This document shows positions 7,306-14,117 of a stretch of 30,328 bases of DNA, piece after piece (the stretch's first letter is position 1; every line of letters begins with the position of its first letter). Below the pieces are notes generated by a model. That model was not told where the DNA came from. It did not search any database and saw only the letters and a list, made by a program, of their open reading frames with translations. Origin of the DNA: Phyllobacteriaceae bacterium (GTDB taxonomy: Bacteria; Pseudomonadota; Alphaproteobacteria; Rhizobiales; Devosiaceae). The DNA lies in contig JAAZLP010000129.1 in assembly GCA_012799265.1 (NCBI GenBank), forward strand, positions 1 to 30,328, read 5' to 3'. Both the position numbers and the translations under genes were made by a program.

Positions 7306-8342
7306 TCTCCGGCGTTCTGCTTTCGCGAGCGTTCGGCCTGTTCCAGTTTGCGTGCCTTGGCTCTGGCAGCGGCAACTGCGGCATCGTCACCCAGATGCGC
7401 GCCGCCGCGCTTGCGGGCGAGTTCCATCTGCTTCTGCCGCTCGGCTGCTGCCTGATGCTTGGCCTCGTCGCCGATGCAATAGGGGCAGGAAATGCCTTCG
7501 TGGTAATCCTTGTGCCGGCGGTCTGTTTCGGTCAGCGGATGACGGCAGGCGCGGCAGAGCGTGGCATTGCCCAGTTCCAGTCCGTGACCGACCGAGACGC
7601 GCTCGTCAAAGACGAAGCATTCGCCATTGAAGCGGCTCTCTTCCTTCGGCATCACCTCGAGATATTTAAGGATGCCGCCCTTGAGGTGGAACACCTCCTC
7701 AAAGCCCTGGCTCAGCAGATAGGACGAGGCCTTTTCGCAGCGGATGCCACCTGTGCAGAACATGGCGACCTTCTTGTCGCGCTTGGGATCGAGGTTCTTG
7801 GCCACATAGTCCTTGAACTCGACAAAGGTCTCGGTCTTGGGGTCGAGCGCGCGCTGGAAGGTGCCGAGGCCCACTTCATAATCATTACGCGTATCAACCA
7901 GCACGACGTCATTTCGCTCGATCAGGCTGTTCCAGTCTTCCGGCTCGACATAGGTGCCGACCTGCCGGTTCGGATCGACCTGCGGTGCGCGCAGGGTCAC
8001 GATCTCCGGCTTGAGACGCACTTTCATGCGCAGGAATGGCGCGCTGTCGGCATAGGAGTATTTGACTTCAGCGCCATCGAGCCGCGAGCCGAAGGGACCG
8101 GACGAAAAGAGGTAGTCGGCCAATGCATCAATAGCATCGGGCGACCCGGCAACGGTGCCGTTGATGCCTTCCGGGGCCAGGATCAGCGTGCCCTTGATCC
8201 CCTTGCCGCAGCAGAATTCGGCCAGCGGCGCCTTGAGCGCCTCGGCATCGGGCAGGGCCGCAAATTTGTAGATGGCCATCACCTTGTATGGATGTGGACC
8301 TTGAGGCAGTGTGGACTGAGACATGGTGCTTGGAGTTGTCAT
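7302..8342 (-). CDS. trhO: tRNA uridine(34) hydroxylase TrhO (rhodanese-domain protein)
   Basis: A 346-residue cytosolic enzyme that makes 5-hydroxyuridine at the wobble position of tRNA using oxygen. An N-terminal acylphosphatase-like half (YKFAALPD, then GIKGTLILAPEGINGTVAG) is followed by a rhodanese domain with the active-site loop CTGGIRCEK (Cys196). A Cys-rich tail (CRACRHPLTETD, CPYC) and a charged C-terminal helix complete it. This is the classic YceA/TrhO architecture. The ATG at 8342 gives the expected length; an in-frame ATG at 8324 is possible. It is divergent from the aldo/keto reductase gene, and its stop codon overlaps the stop of the hydrolase gene. Confidence 0.95.
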   Translation of the reverse strand: MTTPSTMSQSTLPQGPHPYKVMAIYKFAALPDAEALKAPLAEFCCGKGIKGTLILAPEGINGTVAGSPDAIDALADYLFSSGPFGSRLDGAEVKYSYADSAPFLRMKVRLKPEIVTLRAPQVDPNRQVGTYVEPEDWNSLIERNDVVLVDTRNDYEVGLGTFQRALDPKTETFVEFKDYVAKNLDPKRDKKVAMFCTGGIRCEKASSYLLSQGFEEVFHLKGGILKYLEVMPKEESRFNGECFVFDERVSVGHGLELGNATLCRACRHPLTETDRRHKDYHEGISCPYCIGDEAKHQAAAERQKQMELARKRGGAHLGDDAAVAAARAKARKLEQAERSRKQNAGD

Positions 8343-8413
8343 TTGCGCCGCTCATAGCATCTGGTCATCCCGGCGTCACGGGTGACCGCAGCCACGATTT
8401 CTGGAGAACCAAC

Positions 8414-9451
8414 ATGACCTATCGGGCCGATCCTGCTCGCTACGACACGATGCAATATCGCCGTTCCGGCAAATCGGGGCTGAAACTGCCGGTCATCAGC
8501 CTTGGGCTCTGGCAGAATTTCGGCGGCACGCGCGACTATCCCGGCGCGATGGAAATCCTCGGCTATGCCTTTGATCAGGGCATCACCCATTTCGATCTGG
8601 CGAACAATTACGGTCCTCCCGCCGGGTCATCGGAAGAACTCTTCGGCACCGTGCTGGCCCGCGACTTCCGCCCCTATCGCGACGAGCTGATCATATCGAC
8701 CAAGGCAGGTTACAATATGTGGCCCGGCCCCTATGGCGAATGGGGCAGCCGCAAATATCTGCTCGCGAGCCTCGATCAGAGCCTCAGGCGGATGGGGCTC
8801 GACTATGTCGATATCTTCTATTCGCACCGCTACGACCCCGACACCCCGCTTGAGGAAACCATGGGGGCGCTTGCCCATGCGGTGAAGTCCGGCAAGGCGC
8901 TTTATGTCGGTATCTCCTCCTATCCGGAACAGCCGACGCGCGAAGCCCATCGCATCCTCAAGGAAATGGGCGTCGCCACGACCATCCATCAGCCCAGCTA
9001 TTCAATGATCAACCGCTGGATCGAGAACGACCGCACGATCGATGCCTGCGGTGAGCTCGGCATTGGCGTCATCGCCTTTTCGCCCCTGTCACAGGGCGTG
9101 CTCTCCGGAAAATACAATAAGGGTCAGATGGAGGGGACGCGCGGCGCCAATCCCAATGGATCTCTGCGCGCCAGCCATATCGAGCCACGCGTTCTGGACG
9201 CGGTCGACAAGGTTGGAGAGATTGCGCGGGCGCGCGGCCAATCCATGGTTCAGCTGGCGCTGAGCTGGGTCCTGCGGCGCAAAGAAATAACTTCAGCCCT
9301 CATTGGGGTGCGCACACTGGACCAGCTCAAGGACAATCTTGGCGTCCTTAATAATCTCGATCTCACCGATGACGAGATCGCGGCCATTGATGAAGCAACC
9401 AGGGGTGGACAGATGGACCTCCAGCCAAGGCCGCAGGGCTGGCTGCGCTAA
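8414..9451 (+). CDS. Aldo/keto reductase, YghZ / L-glyceraldehyde-3-phosphate reductase type
   Basis: A 345-residue NADPH-dependent reductase. The ATG at 8414 has GGAG seven bases upstream. The catalytic tetrad is visible: Asp61 and Tyr66 in HFDLANNYGP, Lys97 in STKAGY and His138 in FYSHRYD. The insert GYNMWPGPYGEWGSRKYL and the end GGQMDLQPRPQGWLR resemble the YghZ/Gpr subgroup, which reduces L-glyceraldehyde 3-phosphate and methylglyoxal in E. coli. That makes carbonyl detoxification the likely role. It is divergent from trhO and convergent with the thioredoxin-reductase-like gene, with only 5 bases between the stops. Confidence 0.92.
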   Translation: MTYRADPARYDTMQYRRSGKSGLKLPVISLGLWQNFGGTRDYPGAMEILGYAFDQGITHFDLANNYGPPAGSSEELFGTVLARDFRPYRDELIISTKAGYNMWPGPYGEWGSRKYLLASLDQSLRRMGLDYVDIFYSHRYDPDTPLEETMGALAHAVKSGKALYVGISSYPEQPTREAHRILKEMGVATTIHQPSYSMINRWIENDRTIDACGELGIGVIAFSPLSQGVLSGKYNKGQMEGTRGANPNGSLRASHIEPRVLDAVDKVGEIARARGQSMVQLALSWVLRRKEITSALIGVRTLDQLKDNLGVLNNLDLTDDEIAAIDEATRGGQMDLQPRPQGWLR

Positions 9452-9456
9452 AAGCC

Positions 9457-10347
9457 CTATTCGGTGATCGATTGCAGCGCGCCCATCGCGGCGATTGATC
9501 CGGCATTGGTGGCAAAGGTAACCGAATGCATGGCCATGGCGAGATCTCCCGCGGCGTAGACGCCCTCGCGTGACGTGGCCTGCATCTCGTTGACCGCCAG
9601 CATGATCCCGGTCGGCGTTTCCCTGGTTTCAAGGCCGAGCTGCTCGTTCAGGTTGGCCGAGGGCCTATTACGCGGATGGGCATAGAGCGCGTCGAGCGCG
9701 ATGCTGCTGCCATCATTCAGGACCACGGCGCGGATGCTGCCTCCCTCCTGCTCGATGGCACCGAGCGGCGCATCGACGATCCGGACGCCGCGCTTTTCGA
9801 GCTTGCTGCGTTCCGCATCGATGATCTCATGGCCATCCAGAAAGAGGGTAATGTCGTCCGTCCAGTGGCTGTAGAGCGCCGGCCCATGCAGCGACATGGG
9901 CGAGGAATAGACGAGGCCCCAGCGTTTGCCGGCCACTTCATAGCCATGGCAGAAGGGGCAGTGGATGACGGTCTTGCCCCACGCTTCGGCAAAGCCCGGC
10001 AGGTCCGGAAACTCATCGACAATGCCGTAGGAGAGGATCAGCCGCCTCCCGGCAATGTCTGCGCCATCCGATGTGGTGATCCTGAAATCGTCTGTGTTAC
10101 CCGCGGCCTTTTCGGCCTTGGCATTGATGAGTTTCACCGTCGGATAGGCTGAAATCTGTTCTCGCGCCCTCGCCAGCAATTCTCGCGGCGAGGTGCCATC
10201 GTGGCCGAAGATGTTGTGCGCTGCTTCGGCATATCTGTTCCGGTTGAGCCCTGTATCCAGGACCGTGACCTTGCGCCGGGCGCGGCCAAGCTGCATGGCG
10301 GCTGTGAGACCGGCAAAGCTGCCGCCGATGATGATGACGTCTTCCAT
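9457..10347 (-). CDS. Thioredoxin-reductase-like NAD(P)/FAD oxidoreductase with a CPFC centre
   Basis: A 296-residue pyridine nucleotide-disulphide oxidoreductase of the low-molecular-weight thioredoxin reductase fold. The ATG at 10347 has AAGGA upstream. The FAD motif is IIIGGSFAGLTAAMQLGRAR (5-24); the redox pair CPFC (Cys130, Cys133) is in CPFCHGYE; and the closing FAD segment GVYAAGDLAMAMHSVTFATN is intact. The second nucleotide-binding turn, expected as a glycine-rich GxGxxA, reads GLVYSSPMSLHG (144-155), so the usual glycines are missing. It lies 79 bases downstream of the Rrf2 regulator on the same strand and is probably controlled by it. True thioredoxin reductase activity is uncertain. 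Confidence 0.85.
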   Translation of the reverse strand: MEDVIIIGGSFAGLTAAMQLGRARRKVTVLDTGLNRNRYAEAAHNIFGHDGTSPRELLARAREQISAYPTVKLINAKAEKAAGNTDDFRITTSDGADIAGRRLILSYGIVDEFPDLPGFAEAWGKTVIHCPFCHGYEVAGKRWGLVYSSPMSLHGPALYSHWTDDITLFLDGHEIIDAERSKLEKRGVRIVDAPLGAIEQEGGSIRAVVLNDGSSIALDALYAHPRNRPSANLNEQLGLETRETPTGIMLAVNEMQATSREGVYAAGDLAMAMHSVTFATNAGSIAAMGALQSITE

Positions 10348-10426
10348 GTCTTGTCCTTCGCTTGGGCGAGTCTCATCGTTCGGTGCCCGGAGGGCTCCGC
10401 GATCAACCCGCTGATGACAATTCGGT

Positions 10427-10864
10427 TCAGCCCAGCCGCGGGAAACCCTTGGCCATGGCTTCGCTGGCAATATCGCTGAGGCGTGTGCGGGCCAGTCTTG
10501 CGGCCAGTAGCGCCTCGGCGTCGTCGATAAATTCCTTCATCACCCGGTCAACCGAGCGCACGATCGCGCAGGTCACGTCGCCCGGATCGCTTTCCGTCCG
10601 GACCAGAAGACGCTCGCCCATGGCCGTATAGACATCGCGCAGACTGATATCCTCGGCGGGTCGCGCCAGGCTCCAGCCGCCATTGGGGCCCTTGCTGGCG
10701 TCGACAATGCCGCCCTCGCGCAGTTCGCCCAGCACCCGCCGGACCACGACCGCATTGGTCATGAGGCAGGTGGCGAGAGCTGCCGAGGTCAACGCCTTGC
10801 CGGGCTGCGCATGAAGATGCACCAGGGCATGAAGGGCAATGGAGAGGCGAGATGAGCGTTTCAT
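10427..10864 (-). CDS. Rrf2-family transcriptional regulator
   Basis: A 145-residue winged-helix regulator that starts at the ATG at 10864. The N-terminal MKRSSRLSIALHALVHLHAQ, the middle TNAVVVRRVLGELREGGIVD and the wing GPNGGWSLARPAEDISLRDVY are characteristic of Rrf2 proteins. The three-cysteine iron-sulphur site of IscR/NsrR is absent: only two isolated cysteines are seen (CLMT and TCAIV). It therefore resembles YwnA-type members that do not carry a cluster. A perfect 7-base inverted repeat spans its own start codon, pointing to autorepression. The thioredoxin-reductase-like gene follows in the same direction and is the likely co-regulated partner. Confidence 0.9.
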   Translation of the reverse strand: MKRSSRLSIALHALVHLHAQPGKALTSAALATCLMTNAVVVRRVLGELREGGIVDASKGPNGGWSLARPAEDISLRDVYTAMGERLLVRTESDPGDVTCAIVRSVDRVMKEFIDDAEALLAARLARTRLSDIASEAMAKGFPRLG

Positions 10865-10883
10865 GTAACTTTTAATGTTACAT
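10863..10883. promoter_or_regulatory. Perfect inverted repeat over the Rrf2 start codon (probable operator)
   Basis: ATGTAAC and GTTACAT are separated by the 7-base spacer TTTTAAT, giving a 21-base dyad. The left arm includes the Rrf2 gene's own start codon (minus strand, 10864-10862). A protein bound here would block transcription of the Rrf2/oxidoreductase pair. The divergent secreted-protein gene starts 76 bases away. Confidence 0.7.
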
Positions 10884-10958
10884 ATTGACCTCGCCGTCAA
10901 GTCGCCTGTTTTCGGAAACAGGATGGCGGGCTAGAGTACCATTTTGAGGGGGTGTGCG

Positions 10959-11564
10959 ATGAAGCAGATTTGGGCAGCGCTGGTGCTGGGCTTGGTCCCG
11001 ATGGTCCCAGCCGTCGCTTTTGATGACGCCAGCCAGGCGGTCATCGATCGGGCAAAAGTGGGGAAGCTTCTCTCCATCGACGATGTCGCGACACTCATGA
11101 TGGGTGCCGAGCGCTGGTGCTATAACCAGCAGGACTATGAATGCGCCTGGTCCGACATCTATCTCTCGACCGATGCTGACGGCGCGACCTTCGAAATTTC
11201 GCACCCCTGGAGCGATGCCGTGGACATCGCCTTTGTCAGCGAAGGCGTCTTCCGCGACGGCCGCTATATCTGCGAGAACGCCTACAACTGGGTTCCCTCC
11301 GTGCGCGCCTATGAACGCGGCGACGGCTGGGCACTGGAAGGCCGTGAACTCGCGGCGCTAAAGGCGGAAATCGCTGAGACCGTGGATACCAGCGATGATC
11401 ACGCCTGCTTCGACTACATTTATCGCGGCCATGACCGCGACGAAGAGACCATCACCCTGCTGCAACGTGACTATGCCGGTCCCGATGGCAATGTGCTGGG
11501 AGAGGCGACCGTGACCCTGCATTTCAACAGGGACACGGCCGATGAATTGGGGTGGTATTTCTAG
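10959..11564 (+). CDS. Secreted protein of unknown function
   Basis: A 201-residue exported protein that starts at the ATG at 10959, with a GAGGGGG ribosome site upstream. Residues 1-20 form a signal peptide ending in AVA/F. The mature part is acidic, has three pairs of Trp and Tyr residues, and contains four cysteines (WCYNQQDYECAW, ICENAYN and HACFDY) that could form two disulphides. I do not recognise a family. The end resembles an immunoglobulin-like or lipocalin-like strand pattern (NVLGEATVTLHFNRDTADEL), but this is not enough to name a fold. Convergent with the Gfo/Idh/MocA gene (6 bases between stops). Confidence 0.75.
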   Translation: MKQIWAALVLGLVPMVPAVAFDDASQAVIDRAKVGKLLSIDDVATLMMGAERWCYNQQDYECAWSDIYLSTDADGATFEISHPWSDAVDIAFVSEGVFRDGRYICENAYNWVPSVRAYERGDGWALEGRELAALKAEIAETVDTSDDHACFDYIYRGHDRDEETITLLQRDYAGPDGNVLGEATVTLHFNRDTADELGWYF

Positions 11565-11570
11565 TCCTGG

Positions 11571-12695
11571 CTAGAGCAGGCCGTTGACGAGACTGGTGGC
11601 GAGCGGCGCAGGCCGCTCGACCGGCGTGGTGATGTCGATGGTTCTTCCGCCTCGAGCGGCATGTTCGAAGGCTTCCATTACTTCCAGCACATGGAGTGCC
11701 AGATCGCCATTGGCGCGATGTGGCCGATCCTCGAGAATGCCCAAAGCCATGTCCGCAACGCCAAGCGACCGATAGTTGCCGTCTGCATAGGGCGCCTCGA
11801 CCGTGACCTGCACCCATTGCTCGTCGCGCCCGCGCTTGCGCATCTCGACCTCACCGCCAAAGAAATTGGGGTCGGGCACGATCAGCGTCTGCTCCGTACC
11901 ATAGAGTTCAAGCGGCACATGCTTGTGTGCGGCAACGTCAAAGCTCATGGCGATCTGAACAATGGCGCCACTGGCAAAGCCGAGCGATCCGGTGACATGG
12001 GTATCCACCTTGACCGGCATGGTCTGGCCGTTCTTGGGCGCCGAGGTAATCGTGCGCTCGCTCCTGAGGCGAGACGACATCGCCGAGACTTTGGCGACGG
12101 GCCCCAGCAGGTTGACAAGATTGGTGATGTAATAGGGCCCCATGTCGAGCATCGGGCCGCCGCCAATGTCATAGTAGAACGCCGGATCTGGATGCCAGCT
12201 TTCGTGCCCCGGGCATTGCATGAAGGCGGTACCACCTACCAATTGTCCAAGGACGCCGGAGTCTACCACCGCGCGCGCCTGCTGATGCGCGCCGCCCAGG
12301 AAGGTGTCCGGCGCCGAGCCGATGCGAAGGCCTGCCGCCTTCGCGGCATCGAGCAACCGCTTGCCTTCGGCAAAATTGATGCCGAGCGGCTTTTCCGAAT
12401 AGACATGCTTGCCGGCCGCAAGGCAGCGCAGGCCGACCTCCACATGCGCGCGGGGGATGGTCAGGTTGACGATCAGCGCGATCCCGGGATCGGCGAGCAT
12501 GTCATCAAGGCTCATCGCGCTGAGGCCAAATTCTGCGGCGCGTGCCTCGGCGGTCTCGTGCCGCATATCGGCCAATCCCCGGACGTCGAGCACCGGAAAT
12601 CCAGGCAAGCCATCCCTTCCCAGAATGGCCTTCAGATAGGCCGACGAAATATTGCCGGTACCGATAATGCCGATACCCAGCCGCCGCGTGCTCAT
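11571..12695 (-). CDS. Gfo/Idh/MocA-family oxidoreductase
   Basis: A 374-residue NAD(P)-dependent dehydrogenase. A strong GGAGGAG ribosome site precedes the ATG at 12695. The N-terminal Rossmann fold has IGIIGTGNISSAYLKAI (8-24) and the family hallmark EKPLG (101-105). The C-terminal beta-sheet domain includes DIGGGPMLDMGPYYITNLVNLLG, where the Asp/His-type catalytic region of sugar dehydrogenases is found. Members oxidise sugars, inositols or sugar acids. No sugar transporter or kinase lies beside it, so the substrate cannot be inferred. It stands alone: the next minus-strand gene upstream is closed off by the terminator at 12815-12843. Confidence 0.9.
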   Translation of the reverse strand: MSTRRLGIGIIGTGNISSAYLKAILGRDGLPGFPVLDVRGLADMRHETAEARAAEFGLSAMSLDDMLADPGIALIVNLTIPRAHVEVGLRCLAAGKHVYSEKPLGINFAEGKRLLDAAKAAGLRIGSAPDTFLGGAHQQARAVVDSGVLGQLVGGTAFMQCPGHESWHPDPAFYYDIGGGPMLDMGPYYITNLVNLLGPVAKVSAMSSRLRSERTITSAPKNGQTMPVKVDTHVTGSLGFASGAIVQIAMSFDVAAHKHVPLELYGTEQTLIVPDPNFFGGEVEMRKRGRDEQWVQVTVEAPYADGNYRSLGVADMALGILEDRPHRANGDLALHVLEVMEAFEHAARGGRTIDITTPVERPAPLATSLVNGLL

Positions 12696-12814
12696 GGATG
12701 CACTCCTCCCCGATGTACGTGCATCAAGCTACACGGGCGCCTTGAGAGTTGGAAGGGTAGTATGGAAGATTTTGGTGGGTGAGGACTGTCGGAGGGGGCA
12801 CGGTCACCACGCAT

Positions 12815-12843
12815 AAAAAGAGGCGGGGCTTTCGCCCCGCCTC
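12815..12843 (-). terminator. Rho-independent terminator of the small-membrane-protein operon
   Basis: GAGGCGGGGC and GCCCCGCCTC form a perfect 10-pair stem with a 4-base loop. On the minus strand the stem is followed by TTTTTATG. It begins 7 bases after the stop of the 24-residue gene at 12851. Confidence 0.9.
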
Positions 12844-12850
12844 GTTCCGG

Positions 12851-12925
12851 TCAGGTGACTAGGAAAATGATGATGATGAGCCAGATCGGCACGCCCAGCA
12901 GCCAGAGTGCGAGACCTTTGAACAT
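12851..12925 (-). CDS. 24-residue single-pass membrane peptide
   Basis: Too short for usual gene finders but well supported. The ATG at 12925 has AGGAG upstream at good spacing, the frame closes with TGA at 12851, and a strong terminator follows immediately. The peptide begins MFKGLALWLLGVPIWL, continues with a run of isoleucines and ends FLVT, so almost the whole chain is one membrane helix. It is the last gene of an operon with the 298-residue membrane protein and another 24-residue peptide. Its function is unknown; a helper of the four-helix protein is a reasonable guess. Confidence 0.7.
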   Translation of the reverse strand: MFKGLALWLLGVPIWLIIIIFLVT

Positions 12926-12949
12926 GGTTTTTCTCCTCTTTCTCTGGGG

Positions 12950-13846
12950 TTAGAAGCGGCGGAACACGTCGGCGAAGACGGTTTCCTTGTCGCGGTGATT
13001 TCCACCCTTCTGGGCAGCCCAGTAGGCACCGATAGCGGAAACCAGGGACGAGGCTGCAAGCAGGAAGGCTGCGATGATTGCCGTGTTGCGCGCGATGCGG
13101 GCGGCCTCGATGGCTTCCTGACGGGCAGCTTCCACATTGGCGATCACCTGGTCGACGCGGGCCTGTGCTTCGTCAGGGGTGAGGCCGGTATTGGCTGCCA
13201 CCACATTGGCGAGATAGGTCCGGTCGTCTGGCGCAACGACGCCATCACTCAACGCGGCCTGCGCAAAGATGCGGCCGGCTTCATCGCGTGCCATACCCGG
13301 GTCGACCGGGGTATTGGCGCGGAAGAGTGTGTCAACGAAATAGGCATTGGGGTCGAGCGCCATGTCGTCGTCCGCAGCATTGGACGCGGCGATGGTCGCC
13401 GTCGCGGCTGCGCTGCCTGCAGCATTGGCAAAGGCGCCGATGCCGCCAACCGCAAGGACAGCACCAACGATCAGCGCACCCGCCCAGACCAGCAGTCCGT
13501 GCGCACCATCGCGGAGGTCGCTCTCATCTTCGCTGGCGTCGAAGTGACGACGGCGGAGGCGTCCCGCTAGATAGCCGCCAGCCATGAAGCTCGAAATCTG
13601 GACCCAGAGGAACCAGCTGGCAGCGGCAATTCCGACCAGCCAGACCGGCGCGTCCTGACGGGAGTCAAAGTCGACGAAGTTGAGGCCGATGGCCGACCCA
13701 AAGCTGATCAGGACCAGCGAAATGGCAGACGCGAAGACAATGCCTGCAAAGATCGCGGCCCAATCGACATAGCCGGCGCTCTCGCGGCCATTGGTAGAGG
13801 TGGTGGTTTCGACAACGGCAATGCCGCCTGGTGCATCTATAGTCAT
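12950..13846 (-). CDS. Four-helix inner-membrane protein of unknown function
   Basis: A 298-residue protein that starts at the ATG at 13846, with GGAGGAG upstream; a TTG at 13873 would overlap the preceding gene. Predicted membrane helices lie at about 30-55, 68-92, 114-140 and 255-277. Between helices 3 and 4 is a ~110-residue loop rich in Ala, Asp and Asn, with helical segments (TPDEAQARVDQVIANVEAAR) that could form a coiled coil. Similar proteins are common in Rhizobiales, but I know no proven function. It lies between two 24-residue membrane-peptide genes, in one short operon that ends at the terminator at 12815-12843. Confidence 0.8.
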   Translation of the reverse strand: MTIDAPGGIAVVETTTSTNGRESAGYVDWAAIFAGIVFASAISLVLISFGSAIGLNFVDFDSRQDAPVWLVGIAAASWFLWVQISSFMAGGYLAGRLRRRHFDASEDESDLRDGAHGLLVWAGALIVGAVLAVGGIGAFANAAGSAAATATIAASNAADDDMALDPNAYFVDTLFRANTPVDPGMARDEAGRIFAQAALSDGVVAPDDRTYLANVVAANTGLTPDEAQARVDQVIANVEAARQEAIEAARIARNTAIIAAFLLAASSLVSAIGAYWAAQKGGNHRDKETVFADVFRRF

Positions 13847-13869
13847 GTGTCCATCTCCTCCGGACCGGC

Positions 13870-13944
13870 TCAAGCGAGGCCGATGAACGACAGGATGGCC
13901 ATGACGATGACGACGAGGCCGACAAGATAAATGATGGAGTTCAT
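13870..13944 (-). CDS. 24-residue single-pass membrane peptide, first gene of the operon
   Basis: The ATG at 13944 opens a 24-codon frame ending with TGA at 13870. The peptide begins MNSIIYLVGLVVIVMAIL and ends SFIGLA, a single hydrophobic helix. Peptides with this MN-IIYLVGLVV pattern are, to my recollection, widespread in alphaproteobacteria. The ribosome site is weak (AGAGGG further upstream). It is 23 bases ahead of the start of the four-helix protein gene, suggesting translational linkage. A candidate stress-type promoter is placed 37 bases upstream. Confidence 0.7.
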   Translation of the reverse strand: MNSIIYLVGLVVIVMAILSFIGLA

Positions 13945-13980
13945 TGGGAAAGGCCCTCTTGGTTGACGCAGAGTGCAGTC

Positions 13981-14005
13981 AACTGCGGAACGGCGGAATC
14001 GTTCC
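13981..14005 (-). promoter_or_regulatory. Possible EcfG-type (general stress response) promoter
   Basis: On the minus strand GGAAC (14005-14001) is followed after 16 bases by AGTT (13984-13981). EcfG promoters of alphaproteobacteria have GGAAC, a 16-17 base spacer and CGTT, so the -10 part has one mismatch. It is 37 bases before the first gene of the small-membrane-protein operon. A 6-base inverted repeat, GTTGAC/GTCAAC (13962-13983), overlaps the -10 part. Confidence 0.35.
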
Positions 14006-14060
14006 GGAGGGCTCATCGCGTAGCTGTGGGCTTTTCTGCCCAAAAGCCAATCCATTCCCC

Positions 14061-14093
14061 CAAAGCAAACGGGCAGGGAGTTCTCCCCGCCCG
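14061..14093 (-). terminator. Rho-independent terminator of the pyrimidine/ABC operon
   Basis: On the minus strand CGGGCGGGGAG pairs with CTCCCTGCCCG (11 pairs including one G/U) around AA, and TTTGCTTTG follows. It is 24 bases after the stop of the binding-protein gene and marks the end of the eight-gene run. Confidence 0.8.
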
Positions 14094-14117
14094 CCCAATT
14101 GGAAATATGCCTGTCTC

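Noticed and set aside
7395..8357. Antisense open frame opposite trhO
   Set aside because: TrhO motifs are complete on the minus strand and no ribosome site or domain supports the antisense frame.
11661..12782. Long antisense open frame (373 codons) opposite the Gfo/Idh/MocA gene
   Set aside because: The minus-strand gene has clear family motifs; the antisense frame has His/Arg-rich shadow composition typical of GC-rich DNA.
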